NCBI GenBank assembly: GCA_035236585.1
Contig: CP141132.1
Location: 44,457,880-44,521,879 of the forward strand
Source: Warburgia ugandensis
Lineage: Eukaryota > Streptophyta > Magnoliopsida > Canellales > Canellaceae
Reading direction: 5' to 3'
DNA length: 64,000 nt
Shown here: positions 50,942 to 63,410 of the stretch, piece after piece
How positions within the stretch are numbered: the first letter of the stretch is position 1
Layout: each line of letters begins with the position of its first letter
Translations under genes and position numbers: made by a program
The notes under the pieces: generated by a model
Databases searched by the model: none
Told to the model about the DNA's origin: nothing
Seen by the model: only the letters and a program-made list of their open reading frames with translations

Positions 50942-53900
50942 TGTAATAATCCCAATTTTTGTAAATTGATTGAGAAAATAAATTTAGTTTGAATTTTTAG
51001 AATTTTTAGGCTGAAATTTTAGGTTATTGGAAATTTTATTTTTATAGGGATTAAAACGTGATTTAAAACTTAAAAATTATGAATGTATTAGAAAAATAGA
51101 TCGAAATGATACTAAGTATGTTCAATTCTGAGTTAAAATGGAAAATCCCTAATTTTCTTTATTTTTATGAATAAAAGAGTAAAATGGAAATTTTACCCAT
51201 AATTGAGATCTAAGACATCAATATTTAGAATATACTTAGAAATACAATTCCAACACCACTAAGTACGCTTAATTTCTAGTTCAAGAGAATAAAACGGATT
51301 TTTCTCCATAAGAGGGCAAAATGTTCCTTTCACACCTCCATGGGGCCCACAAATGAATCCAACGGCCAGAAAACATGTAATGAGTGGCAAAGCCACTACC
51401 AATTGATAGTGGAAAAGGAGGTGGTAGTGGAGGATCCAATGTTAATTTAATATTCAAAAGAATTAAAACATAATTATTACAAGTAATTATGAAAAAAATA
51501 AAAAACATCTATAAATACACCCCCAAAAATCTTCCAAAGATGTTCATTAAAATTCCCACAAAATTATCTTGCTTTCCATGAAAAACCAGATCTAGATTCA
51601 TTCCCATATTTTCAAAACTCCCAAAAATCTCTCTTCTTTCACTTTCTCTCTCCTCTCTCTAGATTGGAACAAGAGACCTAAATTTAATTAGGCACTCTGT
51701 TCCAAATCAAATATCAGAAATATAACCATTCATATTGTCCTAGACCATCTTATCTAAAAAACCCCCAACTAAATTTCAAGATCCAACGGTGCAAGCAACA
51801 GAAAATAACAAAAAAAGTGGTTATCGGGCGATCCTATCATCAAGTGGATATTTCTTTTAAATTGGGCTGTAAAAACTACATTTTTCTCTAATCAGGTAGG
51901 TGGAAACTCTTCCCACACTTATTTCGTGTTAGTTTATATAATTTGTATTTTTCTAAATTTAAGTTTAGGTTAAAAACAATAAAAATCAAGGGTAAGAACC
52001 CTTCAATTCTGTATGATAGAGGGCTCAGATGGAAAATTTGAGCTATCCAATTGATCTAGAAGGATCCATAGCCCATATGGTAGAATTTTCAAGAAATTTA
52101 TTCAATTTTTGAGCCCTTAATTGAAGGGAAATTGATTGGATGGTCCAAAATGGATAGTCCGATCTCCCTTAAGAGATTGAGCCATCGGGACGATGAAGCA
52201 AGACACCACATGGAAACGTGTCCTGTGGGAGCATCTTTGTGTGTGACATCATTCCAAAAAAATGACGCATGAGCGACATTGTCCCGTGGATGTGTTTTCG
52301 CATGCATCTCCGTGATGGGAGCGCACCCTACTCCACCCGACTCGACCCACTGTCCAACTTGATCTGAGCCTGTCGTTCTGCTGGGCCCAGATCAAATCTA
52401 GACCCTCAAAACGATTGTAAACTTCTTTTCTTAATTGTGGAGTCATCTAAACTCCAAATTAAGATTGGAAAGAAGTTATGGAAAGCTTGTACTGTCTATT
52501 TTCTTCTAAAATCATAAACTGGATAAAAATTTTCAAGAAACTTCCTGTTTTAGGAATTAAGATTCAAATTTTTATGATCTTCAAGATCTGAGATGATCAC
52601 ATCTTGGGGATCTAATTCAATGATGATATAATGTTGAAATAAAGTAACATTCATGATTTATTTTGACAGATCTAACATAAATTGAGGAATCTACTCTTTA
52701 TGGTAGAAATAACCTAAAAATGCAAAGGGACCCACTTGATCAATGAGATCAAGCATGATCAAACCCTTGGGATGGATGGAATGAATAGGATTATGATGGA
52801 ATCTAGTGGGATCATGGATTAAATGTAACAAAAACAAATGGATATGATCTTTGGACCTTAATGAAGTGAAAGCCCTAAATGTAAGTAAAACCCTTGATCT
52901 AAAGGAAAAGATCTAAAATTTAATGGTTGGATCATAAGTAAAAATTTCTAATAATCTTAATCTAATTAGTTTACTTGTCTTTTATTTGATAATAGAATTG
53001 TAAATGTGATTTATGTTATAAATTGGGAAGCATGTTAGTGTAATTCTTAAATTTTAGCATGCTATGCTCTATATGTTATTAGATTGTTATAATAGATTGG
53101 TAATTTAATTATCTTAGGGTAATGTAAGTTTGAAATTAATATTTTAGAATGATTCCATTACATTACTAGCAAAATTTCATGTATTTCATAACTTAGGATC
53201 ATGCTAGTCTAAGTACAGTTTTATTTTATTAGGTTAAGTTACATCCATAGGAAGCATGCCAGTATAAATAATTGTTAAATTTATGCTGGAGTAATGCTTT
53301 AAAGTTTATGATTTATTTATTGTCAAATTTTAGTAATAGATTCAAATGTTAAGTAGTTGTTAAGATATAATGAGCATAAATCACCAAAAATGTAAACTAA
53401 TAAAATATAGACATTCATGGACAATTAAGATGAGTCAATGAATTTGACTTAATATTAGGAAGGGCTATAGTTAGTAGGACAATATAAGGATTATCAAATC
53501 CTTGGCCCAAACTAGGAGAATAATGAACCCCATGAATGACATTTTAGATGTTCATGGATTTAATTAAAATCAATTAGAAAGAGTACTTAGGCTTAAAATG
53601 CTCATAGGAACCTTATGAAAGGTTGAGCTAAGGTTACTCTAGTGAATGTTGAATATGGTGGTTAAGGGGGTTCTTTAATAGAGCCTCGCTCTTCCCCTAT
53701 CTTCTGTTGACGTTTGCGAGGTCTAAATGCCTCATGTGAGGATAGAAGTAACCACTTTGTATTCAGCCATTCAGCTAGGCCTTAGTCAATTGGAAATAAG
53801 AGGAGATGCTTAGACTTAGGATGGAATAAGCTATCTTCAACCAGTAAAACATTAACTGGTTGAATAATAATAATAATAAGAGCATAAAAGGTTAGTAAAT

Positions 53901-56070
53901 TATCTAATCCTAATAAAAATTGTAAGTAAGATAAGGATAATCAAACAAGATCCATAGGATCTTGAATGATCAAGAATAATAAGAATCTTAAAGTTATATT
54001 TTATTATGTATCTATGTATGTATGTTGTAGACAAATCTAGATAGAGAATCCAAACCCTTGATCAAATATGATTCAAGGAAGAGAACCAAGATTGTCCTCC
54101 TTAAGGATGATCAAACAATTGAACTTAGATCAAAGAAGAACTAGATGATAGAAGATCTAAGAATTTGAGCTTTATCATTAAGAATAAAATTTTAATTAAA
54201 GGATCTATGAAAGATTAAGATCAAAGAAAGAAATATACAAAGACTTAAATATATATGAAATTTGAAAGATTAGAAGATCACTCTAACCGTTAGATCTATT
54301 GATCAATACTATCTGAGGAAGATAGATCATGATAGGATACAAGATCTAGATCCTTTATATCAAAGGACAAGATTAGATAAAGAATATAGATAGGATAAAA
54401 AATATAGGATTATTCAGATTGTGTAAATATTGACAGTATATATGGATTTACAGATTTCATACGTCAATCAGGATCATGGAAGATTTGGAGAGATAAATCA
54501 CTACTTGAAGGTTGGAGGATTATTTGAATGCATCTACATGAGAAATACATGTTGAATACATGATCTTATGTATGGAAATGTTGACAAGTATAATGTAAAT
54601 ACTTGTATTAAATCCATTGAAAACCCTTATGATCCAAACGAAACACATGAAATGGTTAAGGTAGAATTGAGGAAAACCCTAAGTGAATAGGGAACTAGAA
54701 GGTATTCCAGCCCTAAATAAATAGACAAATTATCTGATAAGCATAAAATCAATATATGGGAATCATTCATATAGAATGGTGATCCCTAAACTTATATGAA
54801 CATGGGTAGCATTCATGGTAAATGATGATCCCTAAGTTTGAAATGAAATCCTATCCTCGGTATAAGAATGCCAAAATATAAGGATGATGCTATAAATAGA
54901 CAAGACATCTAATAAGTAAAATAATACTTTATATACAAGCATGAAGGCTTGTGGTTTTTGTTTTAAACAGACGTATTCCTGGGGATGCTATGCTTAGAGG
55001 GTTACAAGGTTTTGGCCTCCCGCTCTTTGAAATGTGATATATATGATGATACCGTGCCTAAACAGAAGTAAAATGTTGGGTGGGGCAGTTATGGTAAGGC
55101 CACCACTATGACAGTCTTTCTCCCCATATAGACATAATATAGATGATTTTTCATATTTGGTATTCGTGGAGTATGAAAGCAGTTATCCGAGCACGCTAAT
55201 AGTCCTTTGAGTATTTTGTATTATGATGCATAGCATAATGAGATGGAGATACTACTCAAATAAGGGAGTATTTTCCCAACAGAGTTTGGATGTTTTATCA
55301 ACCTAGTATGGCTGAGTGTGATGATACTACCCAAATGAGGAAGTATTTTCTAGTAGAGTCTAGATGATTGATCAATTTAGTGTGTCTAAGTGTGATTATT
55401 GATATTTGAAATATTAACTATTTTTCATAGTTTTGACCATATATATATCTATACGACATATACAATATGTATGTATAAGGATGTACATATATGACAAAGT
55501 AAAGAGATTGATCCATGAGTATGTTTATGAACAATGGGATTATGAAGTATTAGGATTATACTGTCAAATTATTATGCTTCATGGATCCCCTACCAAGCAT
55601 AGCTTGCTGATATGTTGTAAATATTTGAATGTTTACAATATCTCAGATACAGAGGAGAATTAGGAGCTCAAGACTTGAGAAGACTTGGAAGAATTATCAA
55701 TCAAGGTATATACCTTGAAGACATGTATTTTTATTTAAGAGCATTGCATTGTATTAAGAGTTTTTATTGTATGTGAGCTTTGAAATTTGGATTGTGAAAT
55801 TTAGACAAGTATTGTACTGATATCCAAGCTGTACTGTGAACCACTAGATGGATTCTAGAATTTAATAAAAGTATATTCCTTCAATGGAATTTTATTTTGT
55901 ACAAAATTCTACTTATGTTGTGTATGAAGTGATGACTTGGGTTTTACTAAACAAGTTCTAAAGAAAAGAATTTTTGCCGCTTTGTTTTTGCAAATTTTTT
56001 TTACTACTAAGGGTGCCTTGCCCTTGAAAAATGTATTACAAAATGTGTTATAAAAACCTGGGTTGTCACA
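50942..56070 (+). mobile_element. Solo-like LTR of about 5.1 kb inside the CACTA transposase (copy E)
   Basis: Starts TGTAATAATCCC and ends AACCTGGGTTGTCACA. Flanks are transposase coding on both sides. A 5-bp duplication is imperfect (GTTTA before, GTACT after). A TATA box lies at 51,510 and a CAGGTAGG donor-like site at 51,893. TAGCTTGCTGA near 55,600 resembles the promoter-distal block of Tekay/Del-type LTRs. No primer site, purine tract or coding region was recognised, so recombination to a solo LTR is the likeliest history. Its unusual length could conceal further nested sequence. Confidence 0.7.
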
Positions 56071-56894
56071 GTACTTGTGATGGATGCACCCATTTGAGAG
56101 GTACATAAAATTTTTAAAAGGGTATGTATGAAATCACAGCTGGCAAGAGGGATGTATAGTAAAATGTTATATTGGAGAGGATACAATGGAGTTTTGCACA
56201 AAGCACTTAGTAGGAGTAGATGCAATTGGAATCCTAAGAAAGAATCTATTGGTTGCATTTCATGATCCCAAGATTGGCAAACCTCTTTCGAGTTGTCATG
56301 TATCAACCATTGACTATAAAGAATAGGACCAAGTGCATCTTTACATGTTTTGAAATATTGATGTCAAATTAACCATACATTAAGTAAGTTAATAATGCAC
56401 TTAGGTAAAAATTCATTATTAATGGTTATATTTTCTATAATTTCTCCATTAATTTCTGTGTGTGTAGTGTGCACATGGATGTCCTTATGGCAAAGTGTCC
56501 AAGTTATGCAAAGAAACAAAACTGGCTACAATTTGAGCACTACATCACTTTCAATGCCTGGCTCCGTCATTATGTAAAATGAAAGAATTCACACTTAATA
56601 AATTACATTTTGTATATTATACATATAATCTTACTTTCAACAATCATATCCTACTTAATATGTGTGTACATAGATTCAAGATTAGCGAGAAGTAGTAGGC
56701 AATGGTATTTTCGAATCCTTAGGCGAGACTATGATGGAATCACCACCTGAAGTAATAAAATATGTTGGATATGCCATTAATAGTTATTGTGTTTACATAG
56801 ACCTTGATAACTTAAGAATGCAATAGAATAGTGGGGTTAGCTTAGTTGCCAACTCTACATTCTTTTCTAGTTTAATGGATAACAGGCCAATAGT
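56071..56894 (+). pseudogene. CACTA transposase, DUF4218 end and following exons
   Basis: Coding similarity resumes with MHPFERYIKFLKGYV (family YPFER.MK.LK.YV) and CIVKCYIGEDTMEFCTKHL (family SI.E.Y..EE...FCS.YL) at about 56,085-56,215. Two introns of family type can be proposed: 56,384-56,467 (AAGTAAGTT...GTGTGTAG) and 56,574-56,673 (TATGTAAAA...TACATAG). The exon between reads CPSYAKKQNWLQFEHYITFNAWL (56,493-56,560, family FP.WF..H). The last exon holds MQ.NSGVSLVANSTFFSSLMDNRPI, the family TxNSGV.V block, just before the second LTR insertion at 56,895. Stops are present. Confidence 0.8.
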
Positions 56895-57689
56895 TGTAAT
56901 GCCCGAGCAATTTACGCTATTTTGGACATTCTATAAGAAATGAACTCTGTTGAATGTTTTACCTTATTTAAAATAGTAAATGAAGGAATTTGTGAGGAAA
57001 CTTGGTACCATTAGATTCTACTCGAAAAATGGAATCCAACGCCTCAAAGAACACTGAAAACGGAGTCCGTATGAAGAAGTTACGGACGTTTAAAGATTAG
57101 GGGCATTTCTGTAATTTAAACAAAAAAAAAAAGAACAAAAACGTAGGGGGCCATTTTGATAATGGCACCCCCTGTTGTCTTCCTCCTCTCAATTTCTCCA
57201 GAAACCCTCCTCTCCCAATTTTTCCAGAGGAATTTGCCATCGCCAATGGCGGCACTGCCATTGGCAGCACCACCATAGCAAGGCTATAAAAAGCCCTATC
57301 TCCCCCTCTCCAAAACACGGTTTTTCTAGTCATTTGGGGCTGGGGTTTCTGGAAAAAATCAAAAACCCAGTTTCCCTGCGTTTTCTGTCAACGGCTAAGC
57401 CCGAGTCAGGCCGGCCATTCTCCCCATTCCCCTCTCTTCTCTAGTCTTGGCATTGAGGTTTTTTCCTCTTCATGAATTTTGGCGAACATAAGGTTTTTCA
57501 GATGGGAAGAGGGAGCCGCACCACCCAAAGGAGGGCGTCCCTGGCTACCCAGGTAAGCTGTTTTTCCCTTCCTTTCCATTTTGCTTCCCCCAGGCCAGAT
57601 CCATGCAGGATTTGGTCTTTTCCCAGGCGATTTTTCCAGCCGGAGAAGACGAAGCCAGTTCCAGCCGGCCCTGTACGAACCAGGCGTCC

Positions 57690-58030
57690 CAGGGACGCCA
57701 TGCTCCACGTGTGCTTGGGACAGGGTCCTTGGGATGGATTCCAGGCATACGACAGTGCATACATTGTCCCTAGTGCAGCCTTCGAGTGCGCGCACGACGC
57801 GGGGCACGGGTCCTAGCTCGACCAGGGTGCACGGGGTGCCCTGGGAGCTGAGACGCGCCATGCTACCCCAAAGGTGCGTCCATGCGATGCCATCCGGGAT
57901 GCATGTCACAGCGCATCGCTTGAGCATGCATGTGTGCGTACAAAACGCGATCCCTGGCACATCCTTTGGGCATGCACGCACGTGAGGCAGTCGCGGTTCA
58001 ACCAGGATGCATGGGTGTCCTAGGAACTAG
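57690..58030. repeat. GC- and CpG-rich imperfect repeat block in half A
   Basis: A unit of roughly 190-200 bases carries GGCACGGGTC.T.GCTC.ACCAGG, GCACGGGGTGCCCTGGGAGC, AAGGTGCGTCC.TGCGATG and GCATCGCTTGAGCATGCATG. It occurs a little under twice here, with the second unit starting near GTCGCGGTTCAACC at 57,990. The block stands out from the AT-rich surroundings. Long frames on both strands across it are composition artefacts. Confidence 0.7.
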
Positions 58031-58264
58031 GACAAGCGGACCTAATGAGACTATAAAGTTAGGATCAGAAGACAATTTACAGAGTTAACCATTGAATAGT
58101 AGATCCACATCATAGGATCTAGCCTAACAATGAATTAGGTAAGGACCCATGGACCCTAAAAGCTAAATCTAGTGATCTAATTTCTAAATAGATTGAAATT
58201 GATAAGGACTCCTTGTTATCCATTCATATCCAGGAGTTTATAAATGAGACCTAGGGTCGGGTTG

Positions 58265-60980
58265 CGTAATGCCCGAGCAATTTACACTATTTTTAATGAA
58301 AATTGAACATTCTATGGGAAATGGACTGTGTTGAATGTTTGATTTTATTTAAAATAATAAACAAAGGAATTAGTGAGGAAACTTGGTAGTATTAAATTCT
58401 ACTCGAAAAATGGAATCCAACGCCTCAAAAATCACCCAAAACGGAGTTCGTATGAAGAAGTTACAACCGTTTAAAGATAGGGGTATTTCTATAAATTAAA
58501 CAAAAAAATGAAAAAATGAAAAACGCAGGGAGCCGTTTTGATAACGGCACCCCCTATCGTCTTCAACCTCTAGACCCCTCCAAAAACCCTCGATCCTGAT
58601 TTTTCTAGAGGATTCTGTCACCGCCAAGGCTGGCACCGCCATTGGCAGCACCGCCACAAGCAGGGCTATAAAAACCCCATCTCCCCCTCTCCAAAAACAG
58701 GTTTTTTCCAGTCGTTTGAGATTGGGGTTTCTGGAAAAACTAGAATCCGTCTCAAACCCAGTTTTCCTGAGTTTTCCAGCAACGGCCAGGCCCAAGTCAG
58801 GCCGGCCATTGCTAGTTACCCATTCCCCTCTCTTCTTTCACCCTTTCTCCCCTTGGTCGCACCGGAACGACGGGCCTTGTCCCTTCTTCGAGTTTGCTGA
58901 TGAGCAGGAGCACCCATTGGGAAAAGGGCACTCCCCAGGCTACCCAGGTAAGCCATTCTCCTTTCCTTTTTCATTTTTTTCCTCCTCTCAAGTTAGATCC
59001 ATACTGGATCTAGCGTTTCCAGCCATTTTCCAGTCGGAATTCCTGGCCGAAAAACGCCCCAAGACCGGTTCTAGCTAGCTATGCACGAACATGACGTCCC
59101 AAGCACGCCACTATGCAGGAGGGCATGCGACTGTGTATGGGCATGGCCTCAATGCATCCCAGGCACAGTTCAGGCTTGACTGGGATGCACGGGCGGCCTA
59201 GGAGCCAAGACACATTTCGACCACGCCAAGGTGTGTTCGCACGAGGTCATCCAGGACGCGCGTCATAGCGCGTTGCTTAGGCATGCTTGTGCACGAGCGA
59301 ACACTGTACCAGGTGCGGCCTTCGGGTATGCTTGTGACATAGGGCACGGGTCTTGGCTCAACCAGGATGCACGGGGTGCCCTGGGAGCTGAGACGCGCTA
59401 TGCTACAAGGTGCGTCCGTGCAATGATGTGCGTCATAGCACGTCGCTTGAGCATGCATGTACGCGTGCAAAATGCAGTCCCTAGCACGGCCTTTGGGCGC
59501 ACACGCACGTAAGGCGGTCGCGGTTCAACTAGGATACACAGGTGTCCTGGGAACCGGGGCACGCGGACCTATTGAGACTTTAAAGCTAGATTAGAGGATA
59601 ATTTACAAGAGTTTAACCATGGAATAGTAGATCCACATCATAGGATCTAGCTGATAAATGAATTAGGCAAGGACTAGGGACCCAATAGGCAGAGCTAGCA
59701 ATCCAACGTCTAAATAGAGTGAAATTAATGAAGACTCCTTGTATCCATTCATACCTAGGAGTTTATAAATGAGACCCAGGGACGGGTTAAAGTGATAAAG
59801 GATGCAACTCTAGGAGACTTTGAGGTAGGTGCTCTATCGCTACTAGACTTTTTAAAAGAGCCATGATTGTGTTATGCATGTTTTAAGTATAAGTTATATA
59901 ACTTGTTTAGCATGACTTAATTCAGCATACATATGATAAATGCTTTATGCATAGATATGGTTTGCAAACAAATGCATATATTGCATGATTTGTGAGCATT
60001 GAGTTTTGAAAGATTGCATGTCCTTGAGGGTTACCAAAAGACGCCGAAGTGCCCAAAAGACACTGGGTAGGCAGTTGTGAGGGACCCAAAGAGGACAGGT
60101 TTTGAAAAAGAGGTTTTTGCTTGTTTGATTTGATATGATTTGAGCTGATAAGCTCGTGGGCTATGCCGAGATGGTTGGGTTCGCCTCCAGCCTCTACCAC
60201 TATTAGGTGGATGGGTACCATGCCCAAAAAGGGCAATGTCCATCCTTCGACTACATGTGGTCCAGGGAGCTACCACTGGTGTCACGGCACTAGGTCGAAG
60301 TGTCATATGTCCTGTGGAGGCATATGACCTTGTGTCCTCAAGTACCCGGGGACCACACGGTGGCGAGGTTGTGGGCATCTTATGCATATCATTATGTTTA
60401 TGATGTATGATACTTTCGACTTGGATTATGCTATTAAGTCGTCAGTATTCCGATTTGACAGTGGTTTTTAATGTCGATATTGAACATGATTGTTCGAACA
60501 TGCACATGTTTCAAAGAGCATATGATTTTAAACATAACATGCATTGCAAAACTAGTAGTGATAGACTCCTACTGAGTATAGTATATACTCACCCTATCCT
60601 TAACATTTTTCAGGATAATTCCATCCACGAGTAGAGGACATCTATGTTAGTGCTACGAGCAAGTGAATCAAAAAGGAAACAATTATACATGTAAGTAAAC
60701 TCTCAACCCTTTGGACATTTATTTGTATTTATTTACAGTTGGGCTGCGAGCTGTGACTGAATAGACCTGGGAAAATATTTATGATTTCTAAAGTTTTTCA
60801 AAAACTACTTTGGTGGTTGTGAAAGCAAATGACACTCGGGGTTTTCAAAATGAGTTTAAAACTAAAGATTTTTCGCTGCATTGCATGGTTTTTATAAACT
60901 GGTTTTCAAATAGGGATGCATCCCACCTTAGGAATTAGATATTGCATTTAAAAATGCATGAGAAAACCCGAGTCGTCATA
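58265..60980 (+). mobile_element. Inner solo LTR of the same family, inserted in the outer one (copy B)
   Basis: It is 2,716 bases long and collinear with A then C along its whole length. Perfect GGTTG duplications (58,260-58,264 and 60,981-60,985) flank it. The continuous sequence at the same place inside B itself (GACGGGTTAAAGTGAT near 59,782) shows what the uninterrupted site looked like. The terminal bases are slightly decayed. TATA box near 58,667 and donor-like CAGGTAAG at 58,945. By eye it differs from half A at roughly one base in eight to ten over the first 150 bases. Confidence 0.92.
59090..59575. repeat. GC- and CpG-rich repeat block in copy B, expanded relative to A
   Basis: The same unit as at 57,690-58,030 but with roughly one extra copy: GCTTGACTGGGATGCACGGG near 59,182, GCTCAACCAGGATGCACGGG near 59,356 and GGTTCAACTAGGATACACAG near 59,522 are three starts of the repeated segment, spaced about 170 bases. 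B is longer than A in this region. Confidence 0.7.
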
Positions 60981-62309
60981 GGTTGAGTGATGAAGGACGC
61001 GACTCTAGGAGACTTCGAGGTAGGTGCTCTATCGCTACTAGACTTTTAAAAAAAGAACCTATGATTGTTTTGAGAACGCATGTTTTAAGTTTAAGTTATA
61101 TGACTTGTTTAGCATGACTTAATCTTATAAACGAATTCAGCATGCATATGACAAATACATTAAGCATAGATATGTTTTGCAAAAAATTGCATATATTGCA
61201 TGATTTGTGAGCATTGAGTTCTTGAAAAATTGCATGTCCTTGAGGGTTACCAAAAGACGTTGGAGTGCCCAAAAGACGTTGGGTAGGTAGTTGTGAGGGA
61301 CCCAAAGAGGACAGATTTTGAAAAAAAGGCTTTCACTTGTTTGATCTTATATGATTTGGGCTAATAAGCTCATGGGTGCTATGTCGAGAGGTCTGAATTG
61401 GCCTCCCAGCCTCTACCACTATTAGGTGGAATGGGTACCACGCCCAAAAAGGGCATTTCCCTATGTTGACTGCATGTGGTATAGGAGGCTACCATTGGTG
61501 TCACGGCACTGGGTCGATGTGTCATATGCCCCGTGGAGGTTATGACCGAGTATCCTCAGGTACCCGGGGACCACACGGCGGCGAGGTCGTGGGCATAGTG
61601 GGCCCTATGATTTGAGGATTTACTTTCATTGCATATGGCATGACATGAGGTTGGTCGACCATACCAAATATCCATGAGTTGGATTCAATTGAGCATCTTA
61701 TGCATATCATTATATTTATGATATATATATGATACTTTCGACTTGGATTATGTGATTCTTTAGTCGTCAGTATTCCGATTCAACAATGGTTTTTAATATC
61801 CATGTTGAACATGGTTGTTCGAACATGCAGATGTTTTAAAGAGTATATGATTTTAAACATAGCATGCATTGTAAAACTAATAGTGATAGACTCCTACTGA
61901 GTATAGTATATACTCACCCAATCCTTAACATTTTTCAGGATAGCTCCATTCATGAGTAGAAGATGCCTATGTTAGTGCTACGAGCAAGTAAGTCAAAAGG
62001 AGACAATCATACATGTAAATAAACACTCTACCCTTTGGACATGTATTTGTATTTATTTACAGTTGGACTATGAGCTGTGACTAGATAGACCTAGGAAAAA
62101 CATATATGATTTATGGAGTTTTTCAAAAACTACTTTGGTTGTTGTGAAGGAAAATGAGACTCGGGGTTTTCAAAATGAGTTTTAAAACTAAAGATTTTCT
62201 GTTGCATTGCATGGGTTTTTATAAAATGGTTTTCAAATAGGGATGCATCCCGTCTTAGGAAATTTAGATCTTGCATTTAAAAATGCATGTGAAAACCTGG
62301 GTCATCACA

Positions 62310-62729
62310 ATAGTAGTGGATGATATTTATTATGGGGTAATAAGAGAGATATGGGCCTTGGATTATACTTGCAAAATTGTAGTTGTGTTTAAGTGCGATT
62401 GGGTGGAACACAACAAAGATAACATCAAAATTGATGTCCTTGAATTGACATTGGGTGACCTCCACAAGATCGGCAATAAAAATGATCAATTTATATTGGC
62501 ATCTCAAGCAAAACAAGTATTTTATGAGCAAGATGGACGTGATAAGAAATGACCAAATATTTTATCATCTTGTCTGAGAGATTTTTATGATGAAGATGAC
62601 CTAGGAGTTACTGAAATAGATTACCCTTGTATTACCAAAACAATCCCATCAATTGAAGTACTTGCTGAAAATGAGGATTATGTGGGTGATAATGGTGAGG
62701 AGGGTGGATGGGTTGAAAACAATATATGA
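62310..62729 (+). pseudogene. CACTA transposase C-terminal exon: DUF4216
   Basis: Right after the LTR, the frame gives DDIYYGVIREIWALDY, VVVFKCDWVEH and NDQFILASQAKQVFYEQD. These are the three hallmark blocks of DUF4216 (YYGxxxxIxELxY, V.LFKCDW.D, PFILASQAxQVFYxxD). A GEEGGWVENNI end leads to TGA at 62,727-62,729, a normal place for the protein to stop. An in-frame stop lies near 62,550. The first codon of this segment continues the exon that ended at 56,894, so the insertion point falls within the domain's start. Confidence 0.88.
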
Positions 62730-62989
62730 GGAGTTATATGGAGTTACAATATAATTCTAGATTTATAATTAGTTCTTTTATCATGGGCTATATGGATTGA
62801 AGTGAGATGAATACTATATATGTGACATTATATATATACATATGTAATTGAAGATTTATTTGAAAAGTAAATTCTTTTGAATATTCTTGTATTTATTATG
62901 TACAAAATAAGCAAATCAACACTAACTATCATAAAAAAATTAGTTTCACTGTATTTTTGTAAGAGATTGTAAGTGAAATATATATTAGG

Positions 62990-63410
62990 GTTTAGTAAGA
63001 GATTTTTAAAGTCATCTGGCTCAATTGACTTGAAAAGTCTTAACTTTTAAAGTCAGTTGGTTAAAATGACTTGAAAAGTCTTCGCTTTTGTAGTAGTTTA
63101 GCTTTAAAGGCTTGAAAAGTCTTAAATTTTAAGGTCATGTAGAACAAAACAACTTTAAAAGTATTAGCATTTTCAAGTCATTTAGTTCAAATGACTTTAA
63201 AAGTCATCACTTTTGAAGTCGTTTAGAACAAAGCAACTTTAAAAGTTTTGGACATTCAAAGTTGCTTGAACCAAACAACTTTAAAAATTCTTCCCCATGT
63301 AAAACTTTTGTCTTCTTAAAAGACTAAAGAAGTCATTTTTCTATTAACTGACTTCTTAAGTGAGGCTTTAAAAATCATTTGATTCAAAAGAATTTTAAAG
63401 TAATACTTTA
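62990..63410. repeat. CACTA right subterminal repeat array
   Basis: A dense run of CTTTTAAAGTCA.TT..(N)..AATGACTTGAAAAGTC words in both orientations: 63,006, 63,028, 63,045, 63,068, 63,180, 63,192, 63,210 and further. They match the left array at 48,340-48,785. A variant with CAACTTTAAAAGT (63,150-63,290) also occurs on the left near 48,729. Confidence 0.85.

Larger units (their letters stand above)
56895..62309 (+). mobile_element. Outer chromovirus-type solo LTR in the CACTA transposase (halves A and C)
   Basis: Half A is 56,895-58,264 (TGTAATGCCCGAGC...) and half C is 60,986-62,309 (...CTGGGTCATCACA). The sequence between them is another LTR of the same family. Perfect ATAGT duplications at 56,890-56,894 and 62,310-62,314 flank the whole, and transposase coding continues on either side. 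Without the inner copy its length is about 2.69 kb. A TATA box lies at 57,284, a CAGGTAAG donor-like site at 57,550, and a TACTCACCCA..TTTTTCAG block near 61,910-61,938. No internal region remains, so it is a solo LTR. Confidence 0.9.

Noticed and set aside
57406-57985. Frames of 191, 134, 114 and 88 codons on both strands
   Set aside because: They lie in the GC-rich repeat block of an LTR, overlap each other on both strands and match no family. High GC alone lowers stop frequency.
56895-62309. Simple three-copy tandem array, or a complete LTR element with two LTRs and an internal region
   Set aside because: The copies are half, whole, half. The two perfect target duplications show a nested solo-LTR structure, and no primer site or coding region is present.
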